16,228 bases of DNA from JBDTDV01 sp039922875 (lineage in GTDB: Bacteria; Actinomycetota; Actinomycetes; Actinomycetales; Microbacteriaceae): contig JBDTDV010000062.1 in NCBI GenBank assembly GCA_039922875.1, forward strand, positions 1 to 16,228. The letters run 5' to 3'. Positions 1-7,364 of this stretch are shown here, one piece after another. Below the pieces are notes generated by a model. The model was not told the origin of the DNA, ran no database searches, and saw only the letters and a program-made list of their open reading frames with translations. Both the position numbers and the translations under genes were made by a program. Positions within the stretch are counted from its first letter, which is position 1, and the number at the start of each line of letters is the position of its first letter.

Positions 1-324
1 CCGGCCAATTTCACCCGGCTGAATCGGGAGTTTCACACCGTGCTGTTCGAACGCTGCCCGAATCCGCACATCCTGGACCTGGTGCATCGCGGCTGGGCGC
101 GGCTGGGCGCACTGCGCGAGTCGACCTTCAGCTTCGTACCGGGCCGGGCAAAGGAGTCGGTGGCCGAACACGCCCAGCTGATCGACCTGATCGCCGACGC
201 GGCCGACCCGCTTCAGATCGAGCTCGCCGCTCGAAACCACCGGCTTGCCACGCTCGACGCGTTTCTGGCCCAACAGGACTCCCAACAAAAGCATGCAGCG
301 CAGAAAGAGGGAAAAATACGATGA
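1..324 (+). CDS. GntR-family transcriptional regulator, FCD ligand-binding domain (3' part only)
   Basis: The reading frame is open from the left edge of the window to a TGA at 322-324, so the N-terminal winged helix lies outside. What is visible is the C-terminal half of an FCD helical bundle. It has the NREFH segment near the left edge, a PGRA segment, an EH pair followed by LIDLI, and RNHRLATL near the end. The three histidines in these places are those that usually bind a metal or carboxylate effector in FCD proteins. The stop overlaps the ATG of the next gene (ATGA), so the regulator is translationally coupled to the catabolic operon it probably controls. Its effector is inferred, not shown: an aromatic acid such as homoprotocatechuate or 4-hydroxyphenylacetate, or a pathway intermediate. 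Confidence 0.87.
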   Translation, partial: PANFTRLNREFHTVLFERCPNPHILDLVHRGWARLGALRESTFSFVPGRAKESVAEHAQLIDLIADAADPLQIELAARNHRLATLDAFLAQQDSQQKHAAQKEGKIR

Positions 325-1265
325 AATTCCGTAGCGACCCACGCAAGATCCGAGGTTCGATTGCTCCGCTGATGACGCCGTTCACGGCGTCCGGCGACCT
401 GGACCACGCCGGCCTGACCAATCTGGTGAATTGGCAACTGGCATCCGGCTCGAACGGAATCTCCATCGGCGGATCCACCGGTGAGCCGAGCGCGCAGACC
501 ATCGAAGAGCGGGCCGCCGCGATCCGCACCGTCGCCACGGCGGTCGACGACCGGGTTCCGTTCATGCCAGGCACGGGGACGGCCAAGCTCGACGAGACCC
601 TGGAACTGACCGCGGCCGCGCGGGACGCAGGAATCGATGCCGCGCTGATCATCACGCCGTATTACGCCCGCCCGACCCAGGAGGCGCTCTACGTCTGGTA
701 CAAGACCGTCGCCGACGAATTCCCCGACCTACCGATCGTGGCCTACAACGTGCCAAGCCGCACCGCCGTCGACATCGCACCCGAGACGGTGGCGCGCCTG
801 TTCCACGATGTCGACAACTTCATCGGCGTCAAGGAGACCACCAAGGACTTCGAGCACTTCTCCCGGGTGCTGCACCGCTGCGGGCCCGAGCTCATGGTCT
901 GGAGCGGGATCGAGCTGCTCTGCCTGCCGCTGATGGCGCTGGGCGGCGCAGGTTTTGTCAGCGCGACCGCGAACATCGCTCCGGCCGCGGTCGCCGAGAT
1001 GTTCGCGGCGTGGGAGAGCGGCGACTTCGCCCGAGCCCGCAAAATCCACTACGGCCTGCACCCGCTGGTCGACCTGCTCTTCGTCGAGACCAACCCGGCA
1101 CCGGGCAAATGGGTGCTTCAGCAGCGCGGGCTGATCGCCTCCGGCCACGTACGACCACCGCTGATCGGCCCGACGGATGCCGGCCTCAACACGATGAGGA
1201 AGTTGCTGTCAGAGGGCTCAGAGTATCTGAGCCCGGTCGACGGCTTCACCGTAGGAGAGAAGTAG
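321..1265 (+). CDS. DapA-family aldolase, probable 2,4-dihydroxyhept-2-ene-1,7-dioate aldolase of homoprotocatechuate catabolism
   Basis: A 314-residue class I (Schiff-base) aldolase of the dihydrodipicolinate synthase/N-acetylneuraminate lyase fold, at the usual family length. Visible motifs are GGSTGE at residues 50-55 (the phosphate/carboxylate loop), Tyr142 in YNVPSRT and the Schiff-base lysine Lys171 in GVKETT. The neighbours are hpaE and hpaD rather than lysine genes. A subgroup of DapA proteins found in 4-hydroxyphenylacetate operons (TIGR02313) is assigned the retro-aldol cleavage of 2,4-dihydroxyhept-2-ene-1,7-dioate to pyruvate and succinate semialdehyde, replacing the class II aldolase HpaI. 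That is the best reading here, inferred from context. The start ATG overlaps the GntR stop by four bases and the gene ends one base before hpaE. A true DapA or another pyruvate aldolase is less likely. Confidence 0.85.
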   Translation: MKFRSDPRKIRGSIAPLMTPFTASGDLDHAGLTNLVNWQLASGSNGISIGGSTGEPSAQTIEERAAAIRTVATAVDDRVPFMPGTGTAKLDETLELTAAARDAGIDAALIITPYYARPTQEALYVWYKTVADEFPDLPIVAYNVPSRTAVDIAPETVARLFHDVDNFIGVKETTKDFEHFSRVLHRCGPELMVWSGIELLCLPLMALGGAGFVSATANIAPAAVAEMFAAWESGDFARARKIHYGLHPLVDLLFVETNPAPGKWVLQQRGLIASGHVRPPLIGPTDAGLNTMRKLLSEGSEYLSPVDGFTVGEK

Positions 1266-1266
1266 C

Positions 1267-2811
1267 ATGGCGCATTTCATCCCAGAGAACCTGCCCAACC
1301 GGATCCAGCACTTCATCGACGGCTCCTTCGTCGACAGCGTCTCCAGCGCGACCTTCGAGGTGCTCGACCCGGTGTCGAACCAGACCTATGCGACTGCCGC
1401 CGCTGGCGACGCCGACGACATCGACCTCGCCGTCGCGGCCGCAAAGCGCGCATTCGACCACGGCTCATGGCCCCGGCTCCTGCCACGCGCTCGCGCCCGG
1501 GTGCTGTACGCGATCGCCGACGCGGTGGAGTCGCAGGATGCACGCCTCGCCGAGCTGGAATGCTTTGACACCGGGCTGCCGATCACCCAGGCGCTCGGCC
1601 AGGCGCAGCGCGCGGCCGAGAACTTCCGCTTCTTCGCCGATCTGATCGTGGCCCAGTCCGACGATGCCTACCGGGTGCCCGGCCGGCAGCTGAACTATGT
1701 CAACCGCAAGCCCGTCGGGGTCGCCGGATTGATCACGCCGTGGAACACCCCGTTCATGCTGGAAAGCTGGAAGCTGGCGCCGGCCCTGGCGTCAGGGTGC
1801 ACGGTGGTGCTCAAACCGGCCGAATTCACCCCGCTGTCTGCGAGCCTCTGGGCCGAGATCTTCCGGGCCGCCGGCGTGCCGGACGGGGTGTTCAACCTGG
1901 TCAACGGATTGGGTGAGGAAGCCGGCGATGCGCTGGTCAAGCATCCGGATGTCTCGTTGATCTCATTCACCGGTGAGACCACAACGGGGCAGCTCATCTA
2001 CCGAAACTGCGCCGCCACCCTCAAGGGGATCTCCATGGAGCTCGGAGGTAAGTCCCCGGCGGTGGTCTTCGCGGATGCCGACCTTGATGCCGCGATCGAC
2101 TCCACCCTGTTCGGGGTGTTCTCCCTGAACGGCGAACGCTGCACCGCCGGCAGCCGTATTCTCGTGGAGCGCTCGATCTACGACGAATTCTGCTCGCGAT
2201 ACGCGGCACGGGCCAAGAACATCGTGGTGGGCGACCCGCACGATCCGCACACCGAGGTCGGGGCGCTGGTGCATCCCGAGCACTACGCCAAGGTGATGAG
2301 CTACCTGGAGATCGGCAAGGACGAGGGGCGGCTGCTGGCCGGCGGCGGGCGGCCGGAGGGCCTGCCGGACTGGTTGGCACAGGGCAACTATGTCGCCCCG
2401 ACCGTGTTCGCCGATGTCGCCCCAGAGGCACGGATCTTTCAAGAGGAGATCTTCGGACCGGTGGTCGCGCTCACTGCCTTCGACACCGACCAGGAGGCGC
2501 TCGCACTGGCCAACGGCGTCAAATACGGGCTCGCCGCGTATGTCTGGACGACGGATCTGAAACGCGCCCACACCTTCGCGCAATCGATTCAGGCGGGGAT
2601 GGTGTGGCTGAACTCGCACAACGTGCGGGACTTGCGCACTCCCTTCGGCGGCGTGAAGGCGTCGGGCCTCGGCCACGAAGGCGGCTACCGGTCGATTGAC
2701 TTCTACACCGAGCAGCAGGCGGTGCACATCACCCTCGGCGAAGTGCACACCGCCCGCTTCGGCGCATCGCCCACGCCGCACGAAGCCGCGCACGAGACCG
2801 CAAACCCGTGA
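1267..2811 (+). CDS. hpaE: 5-carboxymethyl-2-hydroxymuconate semialdehyde dehydrogenase
   Basis: A 514-residue NAD-dependent aldehyde dehydrogenase. The substrate-binding TPWN ends at Asn160. The LKPAE cofactor loop is near 182-186 and FTGET near 234-238. The general base Glu258 lies in MELGGK, the catalytic nucleophile Cys292 in NGERC, and EEIFGPV starts near residue 393. It oxidises the ring-fission product of homoprotocatechuate to 5-carboxymethyl-2-hydroxymuconate; the substrate assignment rests on the adjoining extradiol dioxygenase. A TAGGAGAGA ribosome site precedes the ATG, one base after the aldolase stop, so the two genes are clearly co-transcribed. The C-terminus carries a short polar tail (HEAAHETANP). 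Other members of the hydroxymuconic-semialdehyde dehydrogenase group cannot be excluded on sequence alone. Confidence 0.92.
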   Translation: MAHFIPENLPNRIQHFIDGSFVDSVSSATFEVLDPVSNQTYATAAAGDADDIDLAVAAAKRAFDHGSWPRLLPRARARVLYAIADAVESQDARLAELECFDTGLPITQALGQAQRAAENFRFFADLIVAQSDDAYRVPGRQLNYVNRKPVGVAGLITPWNTPFMLESWKLAPALASGCTVVLKPAEFTPLSASLWAEIFRAAGVPDGVFNLVNGLGEEAGDALVKHPDVSLISFTGETTTGQLIYRNCAATLKGISMELGGKSPAVVFADADLDAAIDSTLFGVFSLNGERCTAGSRILVERSIYDEFCSRYAARAKNIVVGDPHDPHTEVGALVHPEHYAKVMSYLEIGKDEGRLLAGGGRPEGLPDWLAQGNYVAPTVFADVAPEARIFQEEIFGPVVALTAFDTDQEALALANGVKYGLAAYVWTTDLKRAHTFAQSIQAGMVWLNSHNVRDLRTPFGGVKASGLGHEGGYRSIDFYTEQQAVHITLGEVHTARFGASPTPHEAAHETANP

Positions 2812-2814
2812 CCC

Positions 2815-2822
2815 AGGAAGGG
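2815..2822 (+). promoter_or_regulatory. Ribosome binding site that decides the hpaD start
   Basis: AGGAAGGG stands six bases before the ATG at 2829. A GTG at 2808, overlapping the hpaE stop, would extend the frame by seven residues but has no purine-rich site in front of it. The ATG is therefore preferred. Confidence 0.75.
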
Positions 2823-2828
2823 ATCTCC

Positions 2829-3878
2829 ATGACCACCCCGCCCGACATCATCCGCTCCGCGTACGCGGAGTACATCGTCACCGACCTGGCCGCATCCCGC
2901 GCGTTCTACGTCGACGTACTCGGCCTGGTCGTCACGTATGAGGACGAGAACGCGCTCTACCTTCGCGCGTTCGAGGAGTACCTGCACCACTCGATCATTC
3001 TGAGGAAGGGTCCGGTCGCGGCACTCGCCGCCATGGCCTACCGGGTTCGCTCCCAGCACGAAGTCGAGGCTGCCGCAGAGTACTTCGACCAGCTGGGCTG
3101 CCGCGTCGAGCACCGCGCGGCCGGCGCTACCCGCGGCATCGGCGCTGCGGTCCGCGTCGAGGACCCGCTGGGCTTTCCCGTCGAGTTCTTCTACGAGGCT
3201 GAGCATGTCGAGCGATTCACCCGCCGGTACGACGTACAGGGCGCCGGCGCCATCTCCCGCCTCGACCACTTCAATGTGATGACCCCGGACGTGCCGCTCG
3301 CTCAGCGGTACTACGAGAGCCTCGGGTTCCGGGTATCCGAAGACATCCGGGACCAGGCGCAGACCGTCTATGCCTCCTGGCTGTACCGCAAGGCGACGGT
3401 GCACGACATCGCTCTCACCGGTGCCGACGGCCCGCGGATGCATCACACCGCGTTTTCGACCCACGAGCGCCATCAGATCCTGGCCATCTGCGATCACCTC
3501 GGCGCCATCCGCCAATCGGACAAGATCGAGCGCGGCCCAGGCCGACACGGTGTGTCGAACGCGTTCTACCTGTACCTGCGCGACCCTGACGGGCACCGGA
3601 TCGAGATCTACACGCATGATTACTACACCGGCGATCCGGACAACCCGACCCTGACCTGGGATGTGCACGACAATCAACGTCGCGACTGGTGGGGGAACCC
3701 GGTCGTGCCGAGCTGGTACCTTCAGGCATCCACGGTTCTGGACCTCGACGGCGCGCCGCGCGCTATCGTGGCCCGCGAGGATCCGGAGGAGCTCCAGGTC
3801 ACCGTCGGCGCCGACGGTTTCTCGTACACTCGCCCCGGGCAGGAGAGCCCGGAGTACAAGCTCGGCCACCAGGTCTAG
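2829..3878 (+). CDS. hpaD: 3,4-dihydroxyphenylacetate (homoprotocatechuate) 2,3-dioxygenase, extradiol type I
   Basis: A 349-residue vicinal-oxygen-chelate extradiol dioxygenase. It opens the homoprotocatechuate ring next to the hydroxyls to give 5-carboxymethyl-2-hydroxymuconate semialdehyde. All landmark residues of the well-studied Brevibacterium fuscum enzyme are present at a constant offset of eight. The metal ligands are His147, His206 and Glu259. The second-sphere residues are Asn149, Trp184, His192 (acid-base), Arg235, His240, Tyr249 and Arg285. This gives strong confidence in substrate and reaction. The metal (Fe or Mn) cannot be read from sequence. It follows hpaE by 17 bases and shares its transcript. 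Hydroxylase, isomerase/decarboxylase and hydratase genes of the pathway are not in the window. Confidence 0.95.
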   Translation: MTTPPDIIRSAYAEYIVTDLAASRAFYVDVLGLVVTYEDENALYLRAFEEYLHHSIILRKGPVAALAAMAYRVRSQHEVEAAAEYFDQLGCRVEHRAAGATRGIGAAVRVEDPLGFPVEFFYEAEHVERFTRRYDVQGAGAISRLDHFNVMTPDVPLAQRYYESLGFRVSEDIRDQAQTVYASWLYRKATVHDIALTGADGPRMHHTAFSTHERHQILAICDHLGAIRQSDKIERGPGRHGVSNAFYLYLRDPDGHRIEIYTHDYYTGDPDNPTLTWDVHDNQRRDWWGNPVVPSWYLQASTVLDLDGAPRAIVAREDPEELQVTVGADGFSYTRPGQESPEYKLGHQV

Positions 3879-3895
3879 CAACTAAGGTATGGAAT

Positions 3896-4012
3896 ATGAC
3901 TGAACGCGAGACGTTTCCGGCGAAGACCGGGTTCTGGGGACCCTTACTCTGGCTGCTGGCGGCGGTCGGTGTCGGGCTTATTGCCGGCGCCGCGTGGGTG
4001 CTGACCGCCTGA
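3896..4012 (+). CDS. Small single-span membrane protein, 38 residues, function unknown
   Basis: An ATG 17 bases after the hpaD stop opens a 38-codon frame. It encodes a charged head (MTERETFPAKTG) followed by one hydrophobic helix from about residue 13 to 37 and a stop almost at once. AAGGT lies seven bases before the ATG, a modest but well-placed ribosome site. The layout (same strand, short gap, followed by a hairpin at 4021-4055) makes it the last gene of the hpa operon. I do not recognise the family. It could be a helper for an aromatic-acid transporter or a membrane tether for the pathway, but that is only a guess from position. Chance coding is possible for so short a frame. Confidence 0.6.
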   Translation: MTERETFPAKTGFWGPLLWLLAAVGVGLIAGAAWVLTA

Positions 4013-4020
4013 CCCACAGA

Positions 4021-4055
4021 ACCGCCTGACAGATCCCTCCCTATCTGGTGGCGGT
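4021..4055. terminator. Hairpin between the convergent hpa operon and the MFS gene
   Basis: ACCGCC (4021-4026) pairs with GGCGGT (4050-4055) and, after a small internal loop, CAGAT (4030-4034) pairs with ATCTG (4043-4047) around an eight-base loop. It lies between two converging genes and overlaps the MFS stop codon. There is no clear U tract on either side, so efficiency is uncertain, as is common in actinomycetes. Confidence 0.5.
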
Positions 4056-5681
4056 CTCCACTTCGGGCCGGCTCCGTTCCGCAGCTGCCAGTGAAACCGT
4101 GTCTGCACCGTCGATTTCGAGGCTGGTAGGAACGATGTCGCGATCGATGGTTGTGGCCAGCGGAATCTCCTTGATGAAGCACAGCAAGACGATTGCGACC
4201 ACGATCAGCGGCACCATGTAAAGGAACACCGGTGCCAACGCGTCGTTGTACGCGCCCACGATGATGTCGCGGATCGCATCGGGAAGCTGCTTCACCGCGC
4301 CGGGCGTGAGCGCGTTGTTCGATGCGGCGGTGCTGTGCGCCGCTGCCGGCATCCGGTCGGTCAACAGCCCGGTGAGGCGGGTGGCAAACAGGCTTCCGAC
4401 GACCGCGGAACCGATCGACGCGCCAATCTGGCGGAAGTAGTTGTTCGACGCCGTCGCAGTGCCTACTTGGGAGTTGGGGAACGTGTTCTGCACGATAAGG
4501 ACCAGGATCTGCATGCACAGGCCTAGACCCAGGCCCATCAGAGCGAGGTAGACGCAGATCAGCCAGACCGGCATGGTCGCCGTCATCGTCGAGAGCAGCA
4601 CCAGGGCGACCGCGACGATGACGGTTCCGGTAATGGGCGCCCACTTGTACCGACCGGTCTTGCTGACGATCTGCCCGGAGCCGATCGAGGTGATCAGCAA
4701 GGCGGCCATCATCGGGATCATCAGGAATCCGGCTTGAGTGGCGTTCGCACCGGTGACCATCTGCAGATAGGTCGGCAAATACGCCAGCGTGCCGAACATC
4801 GCGATGCCGATGATGAGGCCCGAACCGGTGGTCAGGTTGAAGTTGCGTTCCTTGAACAGATGCAACGGCATCACGGGCTCCGCCACCCGACGCTCGACCA
4901 TCACGAAGAGTACGCCTGCGACGATGGTGGCGGCGATCAACAGGAAGATCTGTGGCGAATCCCAATCGAACTTCACACCGTTGACGGTCGTACCGCCCAA
5001 AGTGGTGACCAGCACGAGACAGGTGGATGCGATCGCCAGCAAACCCATGCCCCACGCGTCGATCTTCGCCTTGCGTTGGGTCTTCTTAGGCAGGCGCAAA
5101 AAGAACACGGCCGAAATGATGGCAAGTATGCCCAGCGGGATGTTCATCCAGAGCCCCCAACGCCAACCGATTCCGTCGGTAAACCAGCCGCCCAAAAGTG
5201 GGCCGGCGACAGAGGATAGTGCGAAGACGCCGCCCATGATTCCCATGTAACGACCACGCTCGCGCGCCGGGACGACGTCGGCGATGATCGCTTGGGAGAG
5301 AATCATCAAGCCGCCGCCGCCGAGCCCCTGCACGGCGCGGCCGATGATCAGCCAGGTCATATCGCCAGCCCAGCCGCCGATGATGGAACCCAGGATGAAT
5401 ATCGATATCGCACCGATGAAGATGCCCTTGCGCCCGATCAGGTCGCCCACCTTGCCGTAAATCGGCAGCATGATCGTTGAGGCCAGAATGTAAATGGTGA
5501 TCACCCACACCATCTCGTTCACGCCGTGCAGTTCGCCGACGATGGTCGGCAGCGCCGTGGCGAAAATGGTCTGGTCGAGGGATGCCAGCAGCATGGTGAC
5601 CATCAATCCGGCGAAGACCAGCAGGATGTGTCGTTTGCTCCCGATTTCGGTCTTCGGCGACGCAGCGTATGTTTCGGTCAT
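4041..5681 (-). CDS. MFS drug:H+ antiporter, DHA2 (EmrB/QacA, 14-TM) family
   Basis: A 546-residue integral membrane transporter of the DHA2 group. The N-terminal half shows motif D1 (LDQTIF, 35-40), motif A in the first cytoplasmic loop (GKVGDLIGRKG, 76-86), the motif B arginine Arg115 (GRAVQGLGGG) and the antiporter motif C (SSVAGPLLGG, about 156-165). The length and number of hydrophobic blocks fit 14 helices, and the polar C-terminal tail is cytoplasmic. It probably exports toxic hydrophobic compounds using the proton gradient. Its ATG overlaps the tetR stop (ATGA), so repressor and pump are co-translated, the classic design of a self-regulated efflux unit. The substrate cannot be told from sequence; an aromatic compound linked to the neighbouring operon is conceivable but unproven. 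Confidence 0.93.
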   Translation of the reverse strand: MTETYAASPKTEIGSKRHILLVFAGLMVTMLLASLDQTIFATALPTIVGELHGVNEMVWVITIYILASTIMLPIYGKVGDLIGRKGIFIGAISIFILGSIIGGWAGDMTWLIIGRAVQGLGGGGLMILSQAIIADVVPARERGRYMGIMGGVFALSSVAGPLLGGWFTDGIGWRWGLWMNIPLGILAIISAVFFLRLPKKTQRKAKIDAWGMGLLAIASTCLVLVTTLGGTTVNGVKFDWDSPQIFLLIAATIVAGVLFVMVERRVAEPVMPLHLFKERNFNLTTGSGLIIGIAMFGTLAYLPTYLQMVTGANATQAGFLMIPMMAALLITSIGSGQIVSKTGRYKWAPITGTVIVAVALVLLSTMTATMPVWLICVYLALMGLGLGLCMQILVLIVQNTFPNSQVGTATASNNYFRQIGASIGSAVVGSLFATRLTGLLTDRMPAAAHSTAASNNALTPGAVKQLPDAIRDIIVGAYNDALAPVFLYMVPLIVVAIVLLCFIKEIPLATTIDRDIVPTSLEIDGADTVSLAAAERSRPEVETATR

Positions 5682-6340
5682 TGAAGTTTCTCTAGTACCT
5701 CTCTGATGAGTGTGACCGCTCGATGTTCGACGTCAGTCATGTCGGTGGCGCTGTAGTCGGTGGCGCTGTTGTCGGCGACCCAGGTCCGCACGGCCGAGCG
5801 CACCGCACCTCCGCACAGCATGAGCAGGACTTCGGCCTGGGCGGATGCCTCCGACGCGTCTGACTCGGCCGTCAGGAATCTGGGGTCGCGTTTCATCAGT
5901 TCCACGGTGAGCGCGGTCAGTTGCTCGCTCATCCGAACGAGCTGCGTCATCTGACACCGAAGCAGCTGAGGATAGCGCTGAATGATCTCCGTGCGCGCCG
6001 CGTGCAGCTTCACGTTGCCGATGGATGGTGCAAGCGTATGAAACAGGAGGCGTGTGACGGCTTGAACCAGGTCGTCGTCGTCCTGGTCGCCGACGATCTC
6101 GGACAGCGTCTCCAGCGGGAAGGTGGTATCGACGATGCCTAGCACCGCGTCATCCTTGCTCTCGAAATAGTTGAAGAACGTCCGGGGCGAGACGGATGCC
6201 CGCTGGCTGATCGCCTCTATGGTCGCTCCGTCCAGACCCTCGCCGAGGACGAGGTCGACGGCGGCCTGCTCGAGTTCGGCGCGCGTCTCGGCGCGCTTAC
6301 GGTCGCGCAGACCAGGCGCGGGGGCTGCGGAAAAACTCAC
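5678..6340 (-). CDS. TetR/AcrR-family transcriptional repressor of the adjoining efflux pump
   Basis: About 220 residues from the GTG at 6340. The N-terminal TetR DNA-binding domain is clear: a basic RDRKRAETR entry, then a helix-turn-helix over about residues 39-58 (ATIEAISQRASVSPRTFFNYF), then the SKDDAVL turn typical of the family. The C-terminal part is the variable ligand-binding bundle. The start is uncertain: an in-frame ATG at 6361 and one further upstream (6433) extend the frame, but conservation begins just after the GTG and the farther start would lie across the repeat operator. No Shine-Dalgarno is seen before the GTG, which fits a very short leader. The stop overlaps the MFS start. 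It most likely represses itself and the pump and is released by a pump substrate. Confidence 0.9.
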   Translation of the reverse strand: MSFSAAPAPGLRDRKRAETRAELEQAAVDLVLGEGLDGATIEAISQRASVSPRTFFNYFESKDDAVLGIVDTTFPLETLSEIVGDQDDDDLVQAVTRLLFHTLAPSIGNVKLHAARTEIIQRYPQLLRCQMTQLVRMSEQLTALTVELMKRDPRFLTAESDASEASAQAEVLLMLCGGAVRSAVRTWVADNSATDYSATDMTDVEHRAVTLIREVLEKLQ

Positions 6341-6352
6341 AAAGAGAATTGT

Positions 6353-6382
6353 TGCATACATTGCAGTTATGCACGAATGCAA
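6353..6382 (-). promoter_or_regulatory. Candidate tetR-MFS promoter
   Basis: Read on the minus strand, TTGCAT (6382-6377) and TATGCA (6358-6353) are separated by 18 bases. The -10 box ends 12 bases before the GTG at 6340, so the leader would be only a few bases long. The boxes are embedded in the direct repeats at 6361-6402, as expected for a repressed promoter. Confidence 0.4.
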
Positions 6383-6402
6383 TTTTGCAGTTATGCACGA
6401 AT
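6361..6402. repeat. Two direct copies of an 18-bp motif, probable TetR operator
   Basis: TTGCAGTTATGCACGAAT occurs at 6361-6378 and again, identical, at 6385-6402, a 24-bp period. ATTGCA (6360-6365) and TGCAAT (6378-6383) also form an inverted repeat with a 12-bp centre. The array is AT-rich against a GC-rich background and lies directly over the presumed tetR promoter, so it is a good candidate for the repressor binding site. Confidence 0.6.
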
Positions 6403-6431
6403 CTCGGCACCGCGCGGTATCGGCCAGACAC

Positions 6432-6472
6432 AACGAAATCTCCCCCGGTCCGGGACTAGGGGAGATTTCGTT
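6432..6472. repeat. Perfect 14-bp inverted repeat (hairpin)
   Basis: AACGAAATCTCCCC at 6432-6445 is the exact reverse complement of GGGGAGATTTCGTT at 6459-6472, with a 13-base GC-rich loop. It looks like a terminator stem but lies between divergently transcribed genes where no known gene ends. No U tract follows it on either strand. Confidence 0.7.
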
Positions 6473-6654
6473 CCTGATGCACTCTTCGTTGAGCGCTGCT
6501 CTTCGGATGAGCAGTCAATGCCGCGTGATGCCGGCCATCGGCGCCCCGCGGAGATGAGAGGAGATCGGTCCGTGAAGGTCAATCCGCCACTATCGTTAAG
6601 TGCTATTTGTTTTAGAGTGTACCGGTTGTGACCTCCATGTCAATACGAACTAGT

Positions 6655-6668
6655 TATAGAGTTTAGAC
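6655..6668 (+). promoter_or_regulatory. -10 box and very short leader of the winged-helix regulator
   Basis: TATAGA at 6655-6660 is followed by only eight bases before the ATG at 6669, and there is no Shine-Dalgarno. This spacing puts transcription start at or next to the A of the ATG, as in leaderless actinobacterial mRNAs. No good -35 box is visible at the usual distance. Confidence 0.45.
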
Positions 6669-7361
6669 ATGGTCGACAACGCGTCTCCCCTCGACCCCGA
6701 CGTTCTGGCCCGGCTGGGTAGCCTGGATGATCCGATACGTCGGCGGCTGTATGAGTACGTGCGCGATTGCGACGAGCCGGCAGGCCGAGACCAAGCCGCC
6801 AAGGCGACCGGGATCCGCCGCCCCCTGGCTGCGTACCACCTGGACAAGCTGGTCGAGGCCGGACTGTTACGCGCCGACTACGCCCGACCGGTCGGTCGAA
6901 GCGGCCCAGGTGCCGGACGCCCGGCAAAGATCTACAGCCGTTCCGAACAAGAACTCGCCCTGAGCGTGCCACCACGCGACTACGAGCTGCTGGCTCGGCT
7001 GCTGGTCTCCTCGGTGGACCACGACCCCAGTGGAGCCGTGCACAAGGCGGTAAACCAGGCCGCCTACGACACCGGCCAACGCATCGGCGCCGCCCCGGCC
7101 GAACGGAACCTGCTGACCGTTCTCAACGGCTGCGGCTATCAGGCGCAGGCCAATGATGCCGGACAAATTGAGTTGTGCAACTGCCCCTTCCACGCGCTCT
7201 CCCAAGAGCACCGCGACATCGTCTGCGGCCTCAACCTCCACCTGATCCAGGGAGTTCTTGACGCCGGTGACCAACCCGACGCCCGTGCCGAGCTGACCTT
7301 CCCGCCGAACCGCTGCTGCGTCACCATTCACAACGCGATCGCGCCAAACTCGCACTCCTGA
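6669..7361 (+). CDS. Winged-helix regulator with SufR-like cysteine cluster (ArsR-like/COG2345 type)
   Basis: A 230-residue protein. Residues about 15-90 are a winged helix-turn-helix: LGSLDDPIRRRLYEYV, then a recognition region around AAYHLDKLVEAGLL, then a wing with GRPAKIY. The C-terminal half carries Cys155, Cys170, Cys172, Cys186 and a Cys216-Cys217 pair. CNCPFH followed 13 residues later by another cysteine resembles the iron-sulfur ligand pattern of SufR and related COG2345 regulators. This suggests a redox, Fe-S or metal-sensing switch; the cofactor is inferred. It is monocistronic, divergent from tetR, and faces the end of the GlxA-like gene. Its targets are unknown; its own promoter region, including the 14-bp palindrome, is one candidate. 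It is not a classical arsenic-sensing ArsR, as the metal-binding site of that family is absent. Confidence 0.83.
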   Translation: MVDNASPLDPDVLARLGSLDDPIRRRLYEYVRDCDEPAGRDQAAKATGIRRPLAAYHLDKLVEAGLLRADYARPVGRSGPGAGRPAKIYSRSEQELALSVPPRDYELLARLLVSSVDHDPSGAVHKAVNQAAYDTGQRIGAAPAERNLLTVLNGCGYQAQANDAGQIELCNCPFHALSQEHRDIVCGLNLHLIQGVLDAGDQPDARAELTFPPNRCCVTIHNAIAPNSHS

Positions 7362-7364
7362 GTG

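Larger units (their letters stand above)
6403..6668. other. Divergent intergenic region with a strong palindrome
   Basis: No convincing gene lies between tetR and the plus-strand regulator. The stretch holds a perfect 14-bp inverted repeat (6432-6445 with 6459-6472, 13-base loop) and, near its right end, an AT-rich promoter-like section. Short frames on both strands show no recognisable protein features. Confidence 0.6.

Noticed and set aside
2703..3881. A 392-residue minus-strand frame opposite hpaD
   Set aside because: It is antisense to a gene with every catalytic residue conserved. It is a by-product of high GC at third codon positions and shows no domain.
3799..5055. A 418-residue minus-strand frame inside the MFS gene
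   Set aside because: It is an arginine/histidine-rich shadow of the transporter in another frame, without membrane helices or motifs.
6391..6582. A possible small protein on the minus strand in the tetR upstream region
   Set aside because: It has no ribosome site, no recognisable features, and runs through the 14-bp palindrome and the operator repeats.
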